Assembly (NCBI GenBank): GCA_013368325.1
Contig: JAACJK010000010.1
Location: 248,001-312,000 of the forward strand
Source of the DNA: Ephemerocybe angulata
Lineage: Eukaryota; Basidiomycota; Agaricomycetes; Agaricales; Psathyrellaceae
Direction of reading: 5' to 3'
DNA length: 64,000 nt
In this document: piece by piece, positions 23,561 through 34,599 of the stretch
Position numbering within the stretch: position 1 is the stretch's first letter
Layout: every line of letters begins with the position of its first letter
Made by a program: the position numbers and the translations under genes
The notes under the pieces: model-generated
What the model saw: the letters and a program-made list of their open reading frames with translations, nothing else
Database searches by the model: none
What the model was told of the DNA's origin: nothing

Positions 23561-26500
23561 CTATCGCCCATAGATCGAATAGGAACTGGGTTGCGAATAT
23601 CCCTGCGATATCACATTAGTATGGGAAGAAGGGCCGTCAAAACTGGACACGACTCACGTTCCCGTTGGTATGGTTTGGTGGGTCCTCTTGCATCATCATA
23701 CCATGGTTGTGGCTCGACGCCGTCGGGGATTCGTTCTGCGTTTGCCCTTGCTGCTGCAGATCCATCTGGGGTCCCGACTGCGATATTCCACTTACTCTTG
23801 GCGTCACAGAATCCATGTGGTTAAGTTCGTTCTCCCCAGTGCTAACCGCTTCATATAGCTTTCGCATCTCTCTCGCTTGGTCGCCCGCTTCCTCATACGA
23901 GTAACTGTATTGTTCGAGTCCCGCGATGCAGTTCGCCACTTCAGGTCTCCCCAGGCGAGCAAGGAAAGTCCCTGCTTGTATGCAGCTAACGTGCATAACT
24001 GCGGGATCCAGTCGTAGATACCCGTTCGAAGTCAAAACACCCGCCTGGAAAACATAAAGCGTCACGATCGATCCTCCTGGAAACCTAAACTCTAAGACGA
24101 CTCACCAGCCCTGCTATCCGCAGCGCACCATGAAGTGCTTCGTCCGCAACCTTCCGCTTGACTGCTTCGATCTGTGCGCTGTTCGGAGGTGGACTGGGCG
24201 ATCCATTCAGCTCCCGAACACCATAGTCGTCGAGAGCATTGAATAAGATGATCCACATGACATGGTAAGTCGCATCGCTGGCGCATGATGAAACAGCCTA
24301 TAAACGCGCACAAACTCAGCACATATACCTTGAGACGGCGAGAAGGCCTTACAGATACGAAATCCCATGTACCGGAATAGTTGGCAGGTACTCCGACAGC
24401 GCTCAAGTAGTCGTTTCTCCACTCGTTCAAGGCGTTGCTAAATGACAACAAGGTCTCGAACGGGACGCCATCAGAGTCCACGGCTGGTTTCCATAGGTGT
24501 CGGGAAATTTGACGCGCCGTTCTCGCCAATGAATGCGCCGCTTGGTAATACCCCTTTAGTGACAGCATCGGGTGTTCAGAGATGGCTTGGGAAAATCAAA
24601 TGCCAAAAACGTACCAAAAACTGAAGGCGATCCATCAATCAATGAGGCTTCAAGGTGAAAACGACGAAGAACTCACCTCCAGCTGCTCTCGAGGCGAGGG
24701 GCCAGGGTTCTGGGTATCTGCTCCTTCTACTGAGACAGGCCCAGCGGTATAAAAGTCTATGTCGTAGTCTTCATCATCGAGGATAGGCTTCCGGCGATAG
24801 TAGGCTGATGCATAAGCGTCGCACAGGCAAGTCATCCACCAGGCGAAGACGATGGTACCGCGGTTCTCCGGATCTTGTATATCGGCCAGCTTTGACTTAT
24901 GATTGATCTGGGGTAGCGGTTAGTACGACGTTGCATAAAGGCAGAGCGGTGGAGGCGGAAGAACCAGAACCAGAACTTGGGACGAATTGAAAGACGGTGC
25001 GACTTACTCCGAGCGCAAGCAGATGACGGGTAGCACATGTCAACCAGAAGCCATGGTACCCTTGAAGTAGCCATCGTTAATTGGATCCATGAGAGAATTT
25101 TGATTAATGGGAGCTTACCGTTCTGGTCCTCCGGACTTTCTACGAGAATGGGGTCAGCAAGGCCACAAAGGGCGGAGAATAACATGAAAACTCACGACTC
25201 TGCAGGGGTTCAATAAGTAGGGAGATAACAACGTGGTCCGTTGAAGGGACTCGGTGGACTTTTAGCGCTTCTGCGAGATCTCGGGCCCGGTCAATGAGTG
25301 TCTTTGCGAAGAAACTCTGACCACTGGGCCGCTTTCTATCGGCGACGAGTAGTTCATGCTCGGAGAACTTGCTGCCCCACGCCAATACCGTGGCCACCAG
25401 GGCAGGATGCAATGGACTCTCTTCTGTCCGACTACCTGGGGGTTGGAGACCCAAGCCATTACGGAATTGGGCGGGATTAAGGAGGGGAAGCCGAGTATGT
25501 ACGATCTGGAAATATACTTCCACGAGGTCGAGGGCAAACCTATGGAAAGTTCGATTGAGCGCCCAGTTGGTAAAATATGAATCGGTGGTATAGCGAAAGA
25601 AGAGAGAAACGTCAAAACCTCGCCGTAAGCCTGCTCGCAGGCCCCGAGGCGAGAGCTCAGGGTTCATGTGGCGCCTGCTAATCAAGATAAGATGTTTCAT
25701 TTATGAAGAACTTACTCAGCTCTAAAAGTTTCATCTTCCAATTTCGAGGCAAGTTCGCCCCAAGCATCGTATGGAGACTTGAATCGGTTCGGAGAAAATG
25801 GCAGGCCATCCATTGTACTAGAGACAGTTAGGAGCATTCAACGGGAAGAGATCAAAATGGTACCTTTCTGGGGGAGCAAACAAGTACAACAACACATCCT
25901 TCGTCGGCGTCGTAGGAGTGATGTGTGGGTGGAAGCCAAACCTGACGTTGAGCGGTAATTGGGCTACGACTGGGGTAACGAGGCTGGGTGTGAGGGGGTA
26001 GGGGAGTGATCTTTCGGGCGACGTGCTATCAGAATTCCTGTTAGGTGCTGCGGGCTCGATGTGGGTGCGAAAATGAAGACATACAACTTGGAAGAGATGG
26101 TGCTAAATTAGATTAAACAAGTGCGGATAACGTTATTGCATGAATGAGGCCACGTTAGGGTGTCCTGACTCACTGGGGGCCTGAGCTCAGGTTGCGAGGT
26201 CGCCTTGAGACGGTGGTGCCACGCTTCTTTTCGCTGGTTGCCTGCTGGACGTAGTGCCTGTTTTCGAGGGTCAGGCCTGGGCTGCATGGAATGAATAGAC
26301 GCGAAATGGCACCAACGTGCAGGGGAAGTTTTTGGACAGACAATGCTAGGATCGCAAAAAATTAGAATGGAAGGGCGATCGAGGAGCAGGGATCGGAGGC
26401 GTACTTGACACTAAATGGAAAGGGTGAGTGGACACGCGAATCTGGAGACAAAGGCGACACGGTACCTTGTCCTGGCCCGGGAGCTTGTTACACTTAACTT

Positions 26501-26746
26501 TCCTGGACCTGATGCAGCGTCAGGTTGCGCGAGACTCGAAAAAGGGGTGTAAAGGACCTGCAGGCATCGCACGCGGTATTCTGCTTCCGCGGGAGCGGCA
26601 GCGACTTTGCGAGTTCGTGGATCTGGTTCTGGACGGACTGTGTGGGGAGGACGAGGCCTGGGGGACGTGAGCGACGACGACGAGGACGGGTTGGACGACG
26701 TACCTGGCTGGTGCTGGGACTGGTGGTGGTCGTGGTAGGAATCCAT
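23561..26746 (-). CDS. Zn2Cys6 fungal-specific transcription factor
   Basis: Exon 1 starts at the ATG 26746 (MDSYHDHHQSQHQP, then a GTACGT donor). Exon 2 gives LVLPTQSVQNQIHELAKSLP and the start of the zinc cluster, NTACDACR. Exon 3 gives SRKVKCNKLPGQDK. A 6-base exon (26405-26410) gives Cys-Gln, and the next exon gives HCLSKNFPCT. Together these form C-x2-C-x6-C-x8-C-x2-C-x6-C, a perfect binuclear zinc cluster. The middle part matches the fungal_trans ligand/regulatory region (LRRGFDVSLFFRYTTDSYFT, VEVYFQIVHTRLPLLNPAQF, HPALVATVLAWGSKFSEHEL). The last exon ends SYSIYGR at 23561; reading through that last intron would instead stop at 23637. The regulated pathway cannot be told from sequence. 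It is divergent from TOM22. Confidence 0.88.
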
Positions 26747-26777
26747 GGGGGCAGGGTGTTGGGAGATGATGTCGCTG

Positions 26778-26786
26778 TATATATAT
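26778..26786. promoter_or_regulatory. TATATATAT element in the divergent Zn2Cys6/TOM22 promoter
   Basis: An alternating TA run in the 230-base interval between the two divergent start codons (26746 and 26977). It is 32 bases from the Zn2Cys6 ATG, so it more likely serves that gene. TOM22 has a separate A/T-rich stretch about 45 bases before its ATG. Confidence 0.35.
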
Positions 26787-26976
26787 TAGACGGGCCAAGC
26801 AAATGCAAACGATCACTTAGCCGACCCTTGTCGTACGCGTGCCCGGCCCCGAAGCATCCCCGCCAACACAATGGCTGTGCCGCCCGGGACCGAGCCATCA
26901 AAACACCCCAAAATATCCAAAATAATAATATTTTATTTTTCTGTTCTGCTCGTCATCACCAAGTCCACCCGTCACC

Positions 26977-27487
26977 ATGGTCAAAGTCTCAATTGTCGAA
27001 GAGAAGGACGAGCACAACGGCAACTCGCCCTATGCCAGCTCCTCGTCGTCCGCGTCGAGCTCCACCGACTCCCTCTCGTCCGTAGAGTCCCTGGACCTCA
27101 ACGTCGACGAGTCCATCTTCGACCGCGTCGCAGCCCTCGTCGACATCGTTCCCCCCACCACCCGCCACTCCATCTCCTCCAAGGTCTCCAAGACAGCATC
27201 GGTGGTCAAGAAGACCGGAAAGGTGTTCGGAAACCTCGTCTGGATTGTCACCACGTCAGCGCTGCTCGTGGTGCTTCCCCTCGCGTTGGCGCTTGAGGAT
27301 GACGCGAAACTTGCCGCGCAGGAGCGGGAAATGATGGAGCAGCAGCAAGGAGCACAGGCAAGTAGATAGATTCAGCGAGTCCACGTACAGCTCTAACCTT
27401 GGTTCTCAGATTCTCGCTGGCGGCCCGTCACCATACCCGCCCGTCGACGGCCAGCAACCAAAAGCCCTCGTGCCCCCCGGGTTCTAA
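26977..27487 (+). CDS. TOM22: Mitochondrial import receptor subunit Tom22
   Basis: Two exons (26977-27357, 27410-27487) give 152 residues. The N-terminal cytosolic domain is acidic and Ser-rich (KVSIVEEKDEHNGNSPYASS, then SLDLNVDESIFDRVAALVDI). This is the surface that binds presequences. A single membrane anchor follows (KVFGNLVWIVTTSALLVVLP, LALALEDD) and a short intermembrane-space tail ends VPPGF. This layout is the Tom22 family's. The intron begins GCAAGT and ends CAG: a GC-AG intron. A GT two bases further on would give a frame that destroys the conserved tail. The 3' end is convergent with NDUFA9. Confidence 0.9.
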
Positions 27488-27761
27488 TTCGGCCGATTCA
27501 ATCCCATAGACGCTTCATATCATACTCTCATACTCTAATGACAACCATGTATCATCTGCGACCCACCACTCCATCTTGGTTTAACACGCACAAATGCCAG
27601 CCGTGCATCCCGGCCATACCCACCATGTTCTGCGGATCGCTCCTTCAAATAGTGATATTGATTGGAATCTCTAAAGTGCTACAGACTGAGAAAACTCCGA
27701 AGACTCCAAGTGACTCGGTCTGTCTATGACTACGCATCGGCTACTCTAGCTGTATACCATC

Positions 27762-29278
27762 CTATGGTATGACGTCAATCAACGGTTTCGACACAAGGAC
27801 GGGGAAGCGCTTACAGGCAATAATCGGACGAGGGGGGAATGTAACGGGGCGAACATAGTCGAACCTGAGAAAACAAGATTCAGTTTGGCGCCTGGATGAA
27901 AGAAAGCAATCGAACTCACGCGGAACGGTAGCGGCGAAGATACGTGATGGCGTGGTCCTCGATTTCAGAGGGCTCGATACCAACAGCCTCCCAGTCACCA
28001 GCAACTTGAGAATCGTTGATAAAGCGACGAGTAACCTCATCGGAAGAGAGGACGGGCCACCAGACACCCTTTCCAGCTTCAGAGATAAGCTGTGCGAGCT
28101 TCTTAGGGAGAGCGGGGGCCTTGGATGGTGGTCGGAGGGTAACGGTGGAGATCATGTCCAAGAGGTATTCGTAGGTCAAAGTGGAAGGACCGGGGAGATT
28201 GAGTACTCCGGAGTATTTGGGCATTGTGAGGAGGTTAGTGAGGGCTTGCGCAACATCCATGACCTAGAAGCTTCCAAGTCAGAAACGGCCACAGGTCAAT
28301 TGAGGCAAAGGACGTACGTGGACGGGGCGGATCTGCGTCTCAGCGTTGTTAAGCTTCCACCAGATGGGCCAGACTAGCAATGTGGTCAGGACGATATCAC
28401 AGCGATACATGAAGTCATGACGTACTGGCCATGTTGTTAAGGAGCTTGTCTTCGTAGCCGAACATCGTCGAGGGGCGGACAAAAGTGGCGTTGGGGAAGA
28501 TTTCCTTGACACGGGCTTCGCCTTCAGCCTTAGTCGCGTAGAACTTGGACGCCGAGTTGACGTCGGCATTGAGATGCGACATCTGGATGAAGGTGGAGAC
28601 ACCCTCTTCCCGAGCGATGCGAGCCATGCGCTCGGGGCCACGAATGTGTACATCTTCATAGCTGAAGTTCCTGGAGGATGGGATTGGAGGTCAGAACCGT
28701 GCATTCTAGAGAACAAGAAGGGGCGCACTTTGTGGGGTAGTCACGACCGACAAGGTTGTAGACGGTATCGGAGTGGCGCAAGCACTCAGCAATCGACTTT
28801 TCGTCACGGATATCCCATTCCTAGAAACAGGGTTAAGGTCAAGTGTTGCTTGAATAAGTGGTTCGGCACTTACCATTCGGACGATTTGACCGAGGTCACC
28901 CATGAGCTTCAAATGCCTCGCCTGGTCCTCGTCACGGTATGGCACTACCACCTGGGTACCGATTTTGCCTGCACATACAATTCAGCCAACGTGTAACGAA
29001 CAAGTTCAGCCGTACTCACCGAGCTTGGACACGAGGTAGCGAGCGAGGAAACCCGTCGAGCCGAAGACAGTGACAGTATGACCGGAGACTGCACTGTATC
29101 CTGGGGGACCTTGCGAGATGACGGGCTTCTGGGTGGGGAGGGTAACGAGGTCATGGAAGGCTCGCTGTCAAATTGAGGAGTTCAGGCTGAGCCGGGGACG
29201 CAATGGCTGGCAAAAACTTGCCTTGCCGGTGCGAGCAATGCGCTGCAGGCGCAGAGCGTTTGGTTTAATGGCCTGCAT
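27762..29278 (-). CDS. NDUFA9: Complex I 39/40-kDa subunit (NDUFA9-like)
   Basis: An accessory NADH:ubiquinone oxidoreductase subunit with a short-chain-dehydrogenase fold. Exon 1 (29278-29222) is a 19-residue presequence start (MQAIKPNALRLQRIARTGK). The nucleotide-binding segment reads HTVTVFGSTGFLARYLVSKL and is followed by TQVVVPYRDEDQARHLKLMG, SDTVYNLVGRDYPTK, GVSTFIQMSHLNADVNSASK and NATFVRPSTMFGYEDKLLNN. The C-terminal part includes WWPVLSSDEVTRRFINDSQV, and the end is KPLIDVIP. In the family this subunit binds NADPH tightly without catalysis. Intron 1 (29165-29221) starts GCAAGT, a second GC-AG intron in this neighbourhood. The promoter is shared with the DUF2462 gene (181 bases between starts). 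Confidence 0.92.
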
Positions 29279-29459
29279 GCTCCTCCTCGGTGTTGACGAC
29301 GACGGTGTTGATGAGCGTTCGGTGGATGGCGGGATTTCTGGTACGAGATCACGTGGAATCAGCTTTTCTCAGCGCCGACCAACCATTTCGAGCGCATTTG
29401 CCGCGCTTCGCTTCGCTCGACCACCATCTTCTCTCAACTAAACTCTTGAATCCGTCGCA

Positions 29460-29866
29460 ATGGTTCAGGGGAAAACAAAAGGCCTCACGATGAAGGCGCC
29501 TAACAGCCGGGCTGCGGCGAAGGCAGCCCAGAACACCAAGAAGGGACAGAGGGCGATCGCACCAAAGAAGGCGCCCTTGGTGAAGCAAGCTAAACAGCAC
29601 CAGGTGGGATACCTTCTTGCTCTTGCACTAGGATCTCTCACTGACCCTCTCCCAGGGACTTTCTGCGAAGATTGGCAGATCCATCGAAAAGCAGATGGTG
29701 GACGCCGCATCTGGGGGAAAGCTCACTATCATGAGAAGTTTAATTTCTGAAGAGTACGTTATCGAATCCCCCATTCCAAGTCACCATATTCTAACCTTTA
29801 CTGTCCTGTCCTCGCCACAGTGCCAAGAACGCATCATCATCGAAGGGCAAACCGAAAAAGAAATGA
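29460..29866 (+). CDS. Small basic DUF2462 (UPF0390) protein
   Basis: Three exons give about 90 residues. The N-terminus VQGKTKGLTMKAPNSRAAAK and the block GQRAIAPKKAPLVKQAKQHQ match the UPF0390/DUF2462 family (human relative C19orf53, the Leydig-cell tumour 10-kDa protein). The middle reads SAKIGRSIEKQMVDAASGGK and the C-terminus is Lys-rich (KGKPKKK, TGA at 29864). Members are small, very basic proteins seen in the nucleus or nucleolus; the biochemical role is not established. It is divergent from NDUFA9. Confidence 0.8.
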
Positions 29867-31054
29867 ACTGTCCTCTTGACCTGAAATGCATACATTGCGT
29901 CCGCACCGCACCCCAAAACCCCTATCAAGTTCAGCAAAGCCAACGCCCTCTCAGAACTCTAAACACGAAACTGGAGAACCAGCGGTCCCCTTGGGAAGAA
30001 CCGATGGTCATCTGCTCAGCGGGTGTGATGTTCATCCTTCTTCCATCTAATCACACCAACCCTCGACCCTTTGGCTTGCAGCATGCTGCTCAGAAAATCG
30101 TACTTGGCTGCCGTCTTCCCTCAACTGCATGTTGAGGGTCGATTAGGTTTTAGATGGATGGGCGTGTGCGTCCATCCTCGAGGAGGAGCGGTATGGCCAC
30201 GAGGTCGAGCATCCGACCATTCATCCATCCCCATCGGATGCTAACGCCTCTGGTCATTCCATTATCTGGTCAAGGCTATCGGCACTGATGTGGTTGGTAA
30301 AGTTTTCGCCTTGCCTCGCGGTGTACGAAGTCCCATGATGTCTCGTTATTGTACTAAATACAATTCCCTCGACGCCATCGGTTCGCAGTCGGAGATTAAC
30401 GAATTGCCCTTGACTTATGAATTTTTCCCTTGTGCGGACTCTGCTATGTTAACGTTGATGTCAGCACGCGTCTCAGATCACCTCATACTGACCGTTTCAA
30501 ACGGTCGTTCAATGGACGATGATACTCGGGAACGTCGTGCCAGGCTTTTAATATCCACCCAATCGTTACTGGCCCCCTTTTTTCTGGCCAACCAGGGCCT
30601 CCTGGTTGGTCCCTGGATCCTCATTCCTCGTACCTGGCGTACTTTCCGAGACTTTGGATACCTCATGCCCGGACTGGCAGCTTCAATACGGTTCAGCGCT
30701 GAGTGGGATATCCTATTCCCAATTTCTTCATAGATGGATCGCAGAGACCTCCGATAACCCGATAGCATCTCCCCCAAGATGCGGCGGCATGCAGTTAGAT
30801 TGAGGCCGGTCAGGGGATCGGGGCCAGAGCAGTTTCAGATCCTCCGCTGCCTTGAGCGCCTTTTCGAAGGGCGGACCGACGGCTCGGCTGAGAAACAGGC
30901 GCGCGTCGGCGTCGGGCCGTCGGCATGCCACGTGAACCGGCCAAAAAATACGTATCCTAAAGGGGATAGATGGACTTGGTCGCTGTTCAGAGACTCGGCG
31001 GCTTGAACAGGACCAGGTGCATATCCCTTGCGCTTCCCCTTACTTCTCTCCACT
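29867..31054. other. Gap without a recognisable gene
   Basis: About 1.2 kb between the DUF2462 and SAS10 genes. Frames of up to ~147 codons occur, but they have no recognised domain and no credible splice context. It holds the 3' region of the first gene and the promoter of SAS10. Confidence 0.45.
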
Positions 31055-33314
31055 ATGCCTCGCCGTAGAACGCCCAAAGCGAAGAGCGCGCCGCGTAAAT
31101 CGCACAAGGTCAAGAAGTCCGACGCGACTCTGACGAAATGGAAGACTGTGGATGATATTCCATTGGACGAGGTTGATCAGTGTGAGTGCAGTTATGCTGG
31201 CACCAATGCGATGATTGCTCATGCCTTTGAATAGTCCATTCTGGCAAAGATAAAATTCTGTTGGAAGGCGACGAAGATATCTACGATGATGGAGAGGATG
31301 ACGAGGTCTTTGGATTGAAGGGTCTCGAGGAGGAGGACGACGACGAAGATGTGGACATGGAGGGTTTCGAAGACGACGACGAAGAAGAGGAGGAGGAAGC
31401 TCCTTCCAAGGCCAAGTCCAAAAAATCCGACAAGAAGTCGAAAGACAAGAAGAAGGCCAAGGGCGAGCTGTCCTCCGACGAGGAAGACGAGGCTCAGGAA
31501 GAAGAGGAGGAAACTTGGGGCCGTGGAAAGGCTGCCTACTATAACTCCAATGCGGATGAGCTTGAGTCTGACGATGAGGAGGGTCATGAACTTGAAGAGC
31601 AGGAAGCGAAGCGGTTGCAGGCGAAGGCGAGGGAGGACATGACGGACGAGGACTTTGGTTTGAAGGATATCATCGAGATTTCCAAGGACGAAATTGAGTG
31701 CGTACACATTCTGCCGACGACACTTGGCGGTGTTGACTCTTATGTTACAGCTTTGCATTGGAGGAGCCTACACCCGTGACCAAGCAGGTTCTACCGACTG
31801 AACCCAAGGCACTCCTTCGCCACCTCGAGAAGACGAGTCCCGAAGCCGTCGCTCTGGCTCGCGACTGGGAGGACGTTTCCGAAAAGCTTGTTCGCGCTCA
31901 GGAAAATATCAAGAAGTCAGTGCCATCTATTCCCCTCGTTTATACAGTTTTTGACATTACCCAGAACCGAAAAAGAGACGCCCGACGCCTTGAGCCTCGG
32001 AATGCTCCACCTCCATTATCGTGAGTTCCGTATCCATCTACCACCGAATCTCAGATGCTAAACAATCCCTAGAAACCCTACTCTCATATTCCACCGTCCT
32101 CGCATTCTACCTCCACCTCCGAGCTTCTGAGAAATACGCCGAGAAGCCGTCCCTTCTGCAGTCGCATCCCATCATGCAACGGCTGCTTACCTTGAAGCAA
32201 GCTCTCATTACCCTGGAAGACCTCGACTTCGCGGGTGGTGATTCAGAACTAGAAGAGGAGTCCGATTCCGATGACTATCTCGACGAAGACCTCGACGCGA
32301 CGGAGATGAAGTGGGACGACATCCTGGCTGATAGACAGAGCATCTGGGACTCCCTCGACACTGAAGATCTGGACGAGGAGGAGCTCCGCGAACTTCTTGC
32401 GGATGCCAACGCGGGCGAAGACTCCGAGAAGAAGAGCAAGTCGAAGAAGGAGAAAGCATCGAAGAAGGACAAGAAGGCGGAGCCCTCACCCAAGAAGAAA
32501 CGCAAGGTCGAGGCTGCACCGGTATTCGACCTGGAGGAACCTGAGTGGGAGCCTACGAAGAAATCGAGCTCGCGTAAACAGGTTGAGACTGACGACGCGT
32601 ATGGTGAAGCTTCGCACCTCCACCAGGCGGACGCGGAGGACAAGACTGCACGGAAGAAGACGCTGCGCTTCCACACGTCCAGGATTGAAACCGCCAGTGC
32701 CCGCAGGAGCGGTGCTAGGAACCAGGCGGTTGGTGGTGATGATGATATTCCTTACCGTGAGCGCCAGAAGCAGAAGGAGTTGCGTCTCGAGCAGGAGGCC
32801 AGGATGCGCCTTGCGAAGCAAGGAGGGGAGGACTTGGACGATGAAGCGCCTCCAGAGAAACGCAAACGCGAGGATAGTGACGACGAAATGGATGGTGGTG
32901 ACGACAGTGCTGATGAGTACTATGAGCTCATTAAGAAGAAGTCGACGGAGAAGAAGGTCAAGAAGAAGGAGGAGTACGACGCTGCACGAGCAGCAGAAAA
33001 GTATGTGCTCCGTTTTGGTGGCAATATGTGCATCTTTACTAATGACTTCTGCAAGACCCGATTACACGGAAGAAGAGGCCGATGGTCCTCGTTCACTGAC
33101 AAGAGCAATCTTGAAGAACAGGGGATTGACGCCTCACCGTTCGAAAGCTGTTCGCAATCCCCGTGTCAAGAAGCGCCAGAAGTTCGAAAAGGCCAAGAAG
33201 AAGGTATCTTCACAAAAGGCCATCTACAAGGGGGGTCTTTCGGAGTCTGGTGGAAAGTATGGTGGAGAGAAGTCTGGTATCTCGAAGGTGGTCAAGAGTG
33301 TTCGTTTGGTATAA
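31055..33314 (+). CDS. SAS10: Sas10/Utp3, small-subunit processome protein
   Basis: Encodes the U3 snoRNP/small-subunit processome protein Sas10 (Utp3), needed for 18S rRNA maturation. The N-terminus is basic (PRRRTPKAKSAPRKSHKVKK). Very long acidic tracts follow (31261-31510), then the Sas10/Utp3/C1D domain: LLRHLEKTSPEAVALARDWE, DALSLGMLHLHYQTLLSYST and VLAFYLHLRASEKYAEKP. The last part is the conserved C-terminal Sas10 domain: EEADGPRSLTRAILKNRGLT, PHRSKAVRNPRVKKRQKFEK and YGGEKSGISKVVKSVRL. An intron inside the C1D-like part ends near 32091. It is convergent with FCF2, a protein of the same particle, with 101 bases between the stop codons. Confidence 0.92.
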
Positions 33315-33415
33315 GACCCCTGGGCTTCTCATTTGGGTGTGCTGTAGGCTGGATGGCTTTTTGGTTCCGGTCGATACCAATATTATGATAGTACATGGAA
33401 AGAACGCAGCAGCTT

Positions 33416-34508
33416 CTACCACTTCCCTCTCCTTGCAGCCTGCCTTGTCTGCAGCGTACCCCGACCGCGAGCTCCCCGTGTAGTTTGGAGGTCGTTGAAC
33501 TTCCGCTTGGCGTACCGCCTGGCTTCCGCGTCGTCGACCAGTTCGTCCACCAGAGTACGCTTGCGTTCGGCGCGAGTGAGATTGTCTGTTGACCCAGTGT
33601 TGAATGGTGTGTTGCTGGTAACAATTTTTCCGATCTGCAGCTCCTTCAGCAATCAAGAAAATGATGAAACGAGTAAACATACCGCGAAGTACTTGGGCAG
33701 GCCTTTGATTCCCTTTCCTTCACCCTCCTCCTTCCTGTAGAAACGCTTGGGATCGAGTTGGTTGTGCAATCGCATAGCTTCGACTTCTCTGTGTAGACGA
33801 GGGAGATCAGCCTCTGCAGGAGCAGGGAGGTTGAACCAATCAGGCCCAGCCGTGAGCTTCTTTATCTAAGCGGGAGGTGTCAATTAGCGTTGTCGGGGCG
33901 AGCGTATATAGCCCTTTGCTCACTGCTTTCTTTTCCCTCTTTGTGATAGGTTTCCCATCCTTGTTTAGCTCGGGTGGGGGTGGTGGAGGCTGAGGTGCTG
34001 AGAAGACAACCGCCTTCTGCGCCTTCAACACTTCGGGATCAAGTTTCGACGACGTTGCTGCTTCACGGTCCAGGTTCAAGTATGGGGTAGGGAGGTTTCC
34101 CGGGTCCAGCGATGGCATAGAGGATCTATAATACGAGTTAGTGCGGTGAATCACATAGTGGGATAGCGACGGACGGTTCTGCTTCCAGGGTCAAGATTTC
34201 CTCCTCCTTGTCTTCCTGCTGCTCGTGTTGCCGCTTCAGGGCATTTTCTTTGGCCTTCGCGAGTAGGGAATCGAGGTATTCCTTTGTGATCTCTGGTTCG
34301 TCATCCGAATCTGAGCCACTGTCGCTACTCGAGCCTGAGGACGAGGAGGAGGAAGATGCGTCGGACTCGGAGCCCGACTCTGAATCAGAATGGGATAGTT
34401 CCTCCTCAACGAGGTCTGCAAACTAGAAATTAGCCAAATGGACAGCTTTGAAGGAATAAGCAAAGTACCAATCGCCCTCTCCTTGCCTTTCAGTGTGCTG
34501 GAGGCCAT
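33416..34508 (-). CDS. FCF2: Fcf2 pre-rRNA processing protein
   Basis: Encodes Fcf2, a nucleolar factor for early cleavages of 35S pre-rRNA. The N-terminal half is a Ser/Asp/Glu-rich acidic stretch (34320-34420), then ITKEYLDSLLAKAKENALKR. The Fcf2 domain is clear: AGPDWFNLPAPAEADLPRLH, REVEAMRLHNQLDPKRFYRK, GIKGLPKYFAIGKIVTSNT and RAERKRTLVDELVDDAEARR, with a basic C-terminus RGRGTLQTRQAARRGKW. Exon 1 is only about 13 codons (MASSTLKGKERAI). The start codon is 91 bases from that of COQ5 on the other strand, so the two genes share a compact promoter. Confidence 0.9.
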
Positions 34509-34599
34509 TTTGGTGGTAGAGAAGATAGTGGAGGAAGAGAAAATTCAGGATGCTTGAATTGCCTTTTCGAGCGATTCGGGTTTTGGGCGCGTCAAAGCC

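Noticed and set aside
30290..30733. 147-codon plus-strand frame between the DUF2462 and SAS10 genes
   Set aside because: Its start is not supported, its composition looks random and there is no domain; an overlapping minus-strand frame is equally long.
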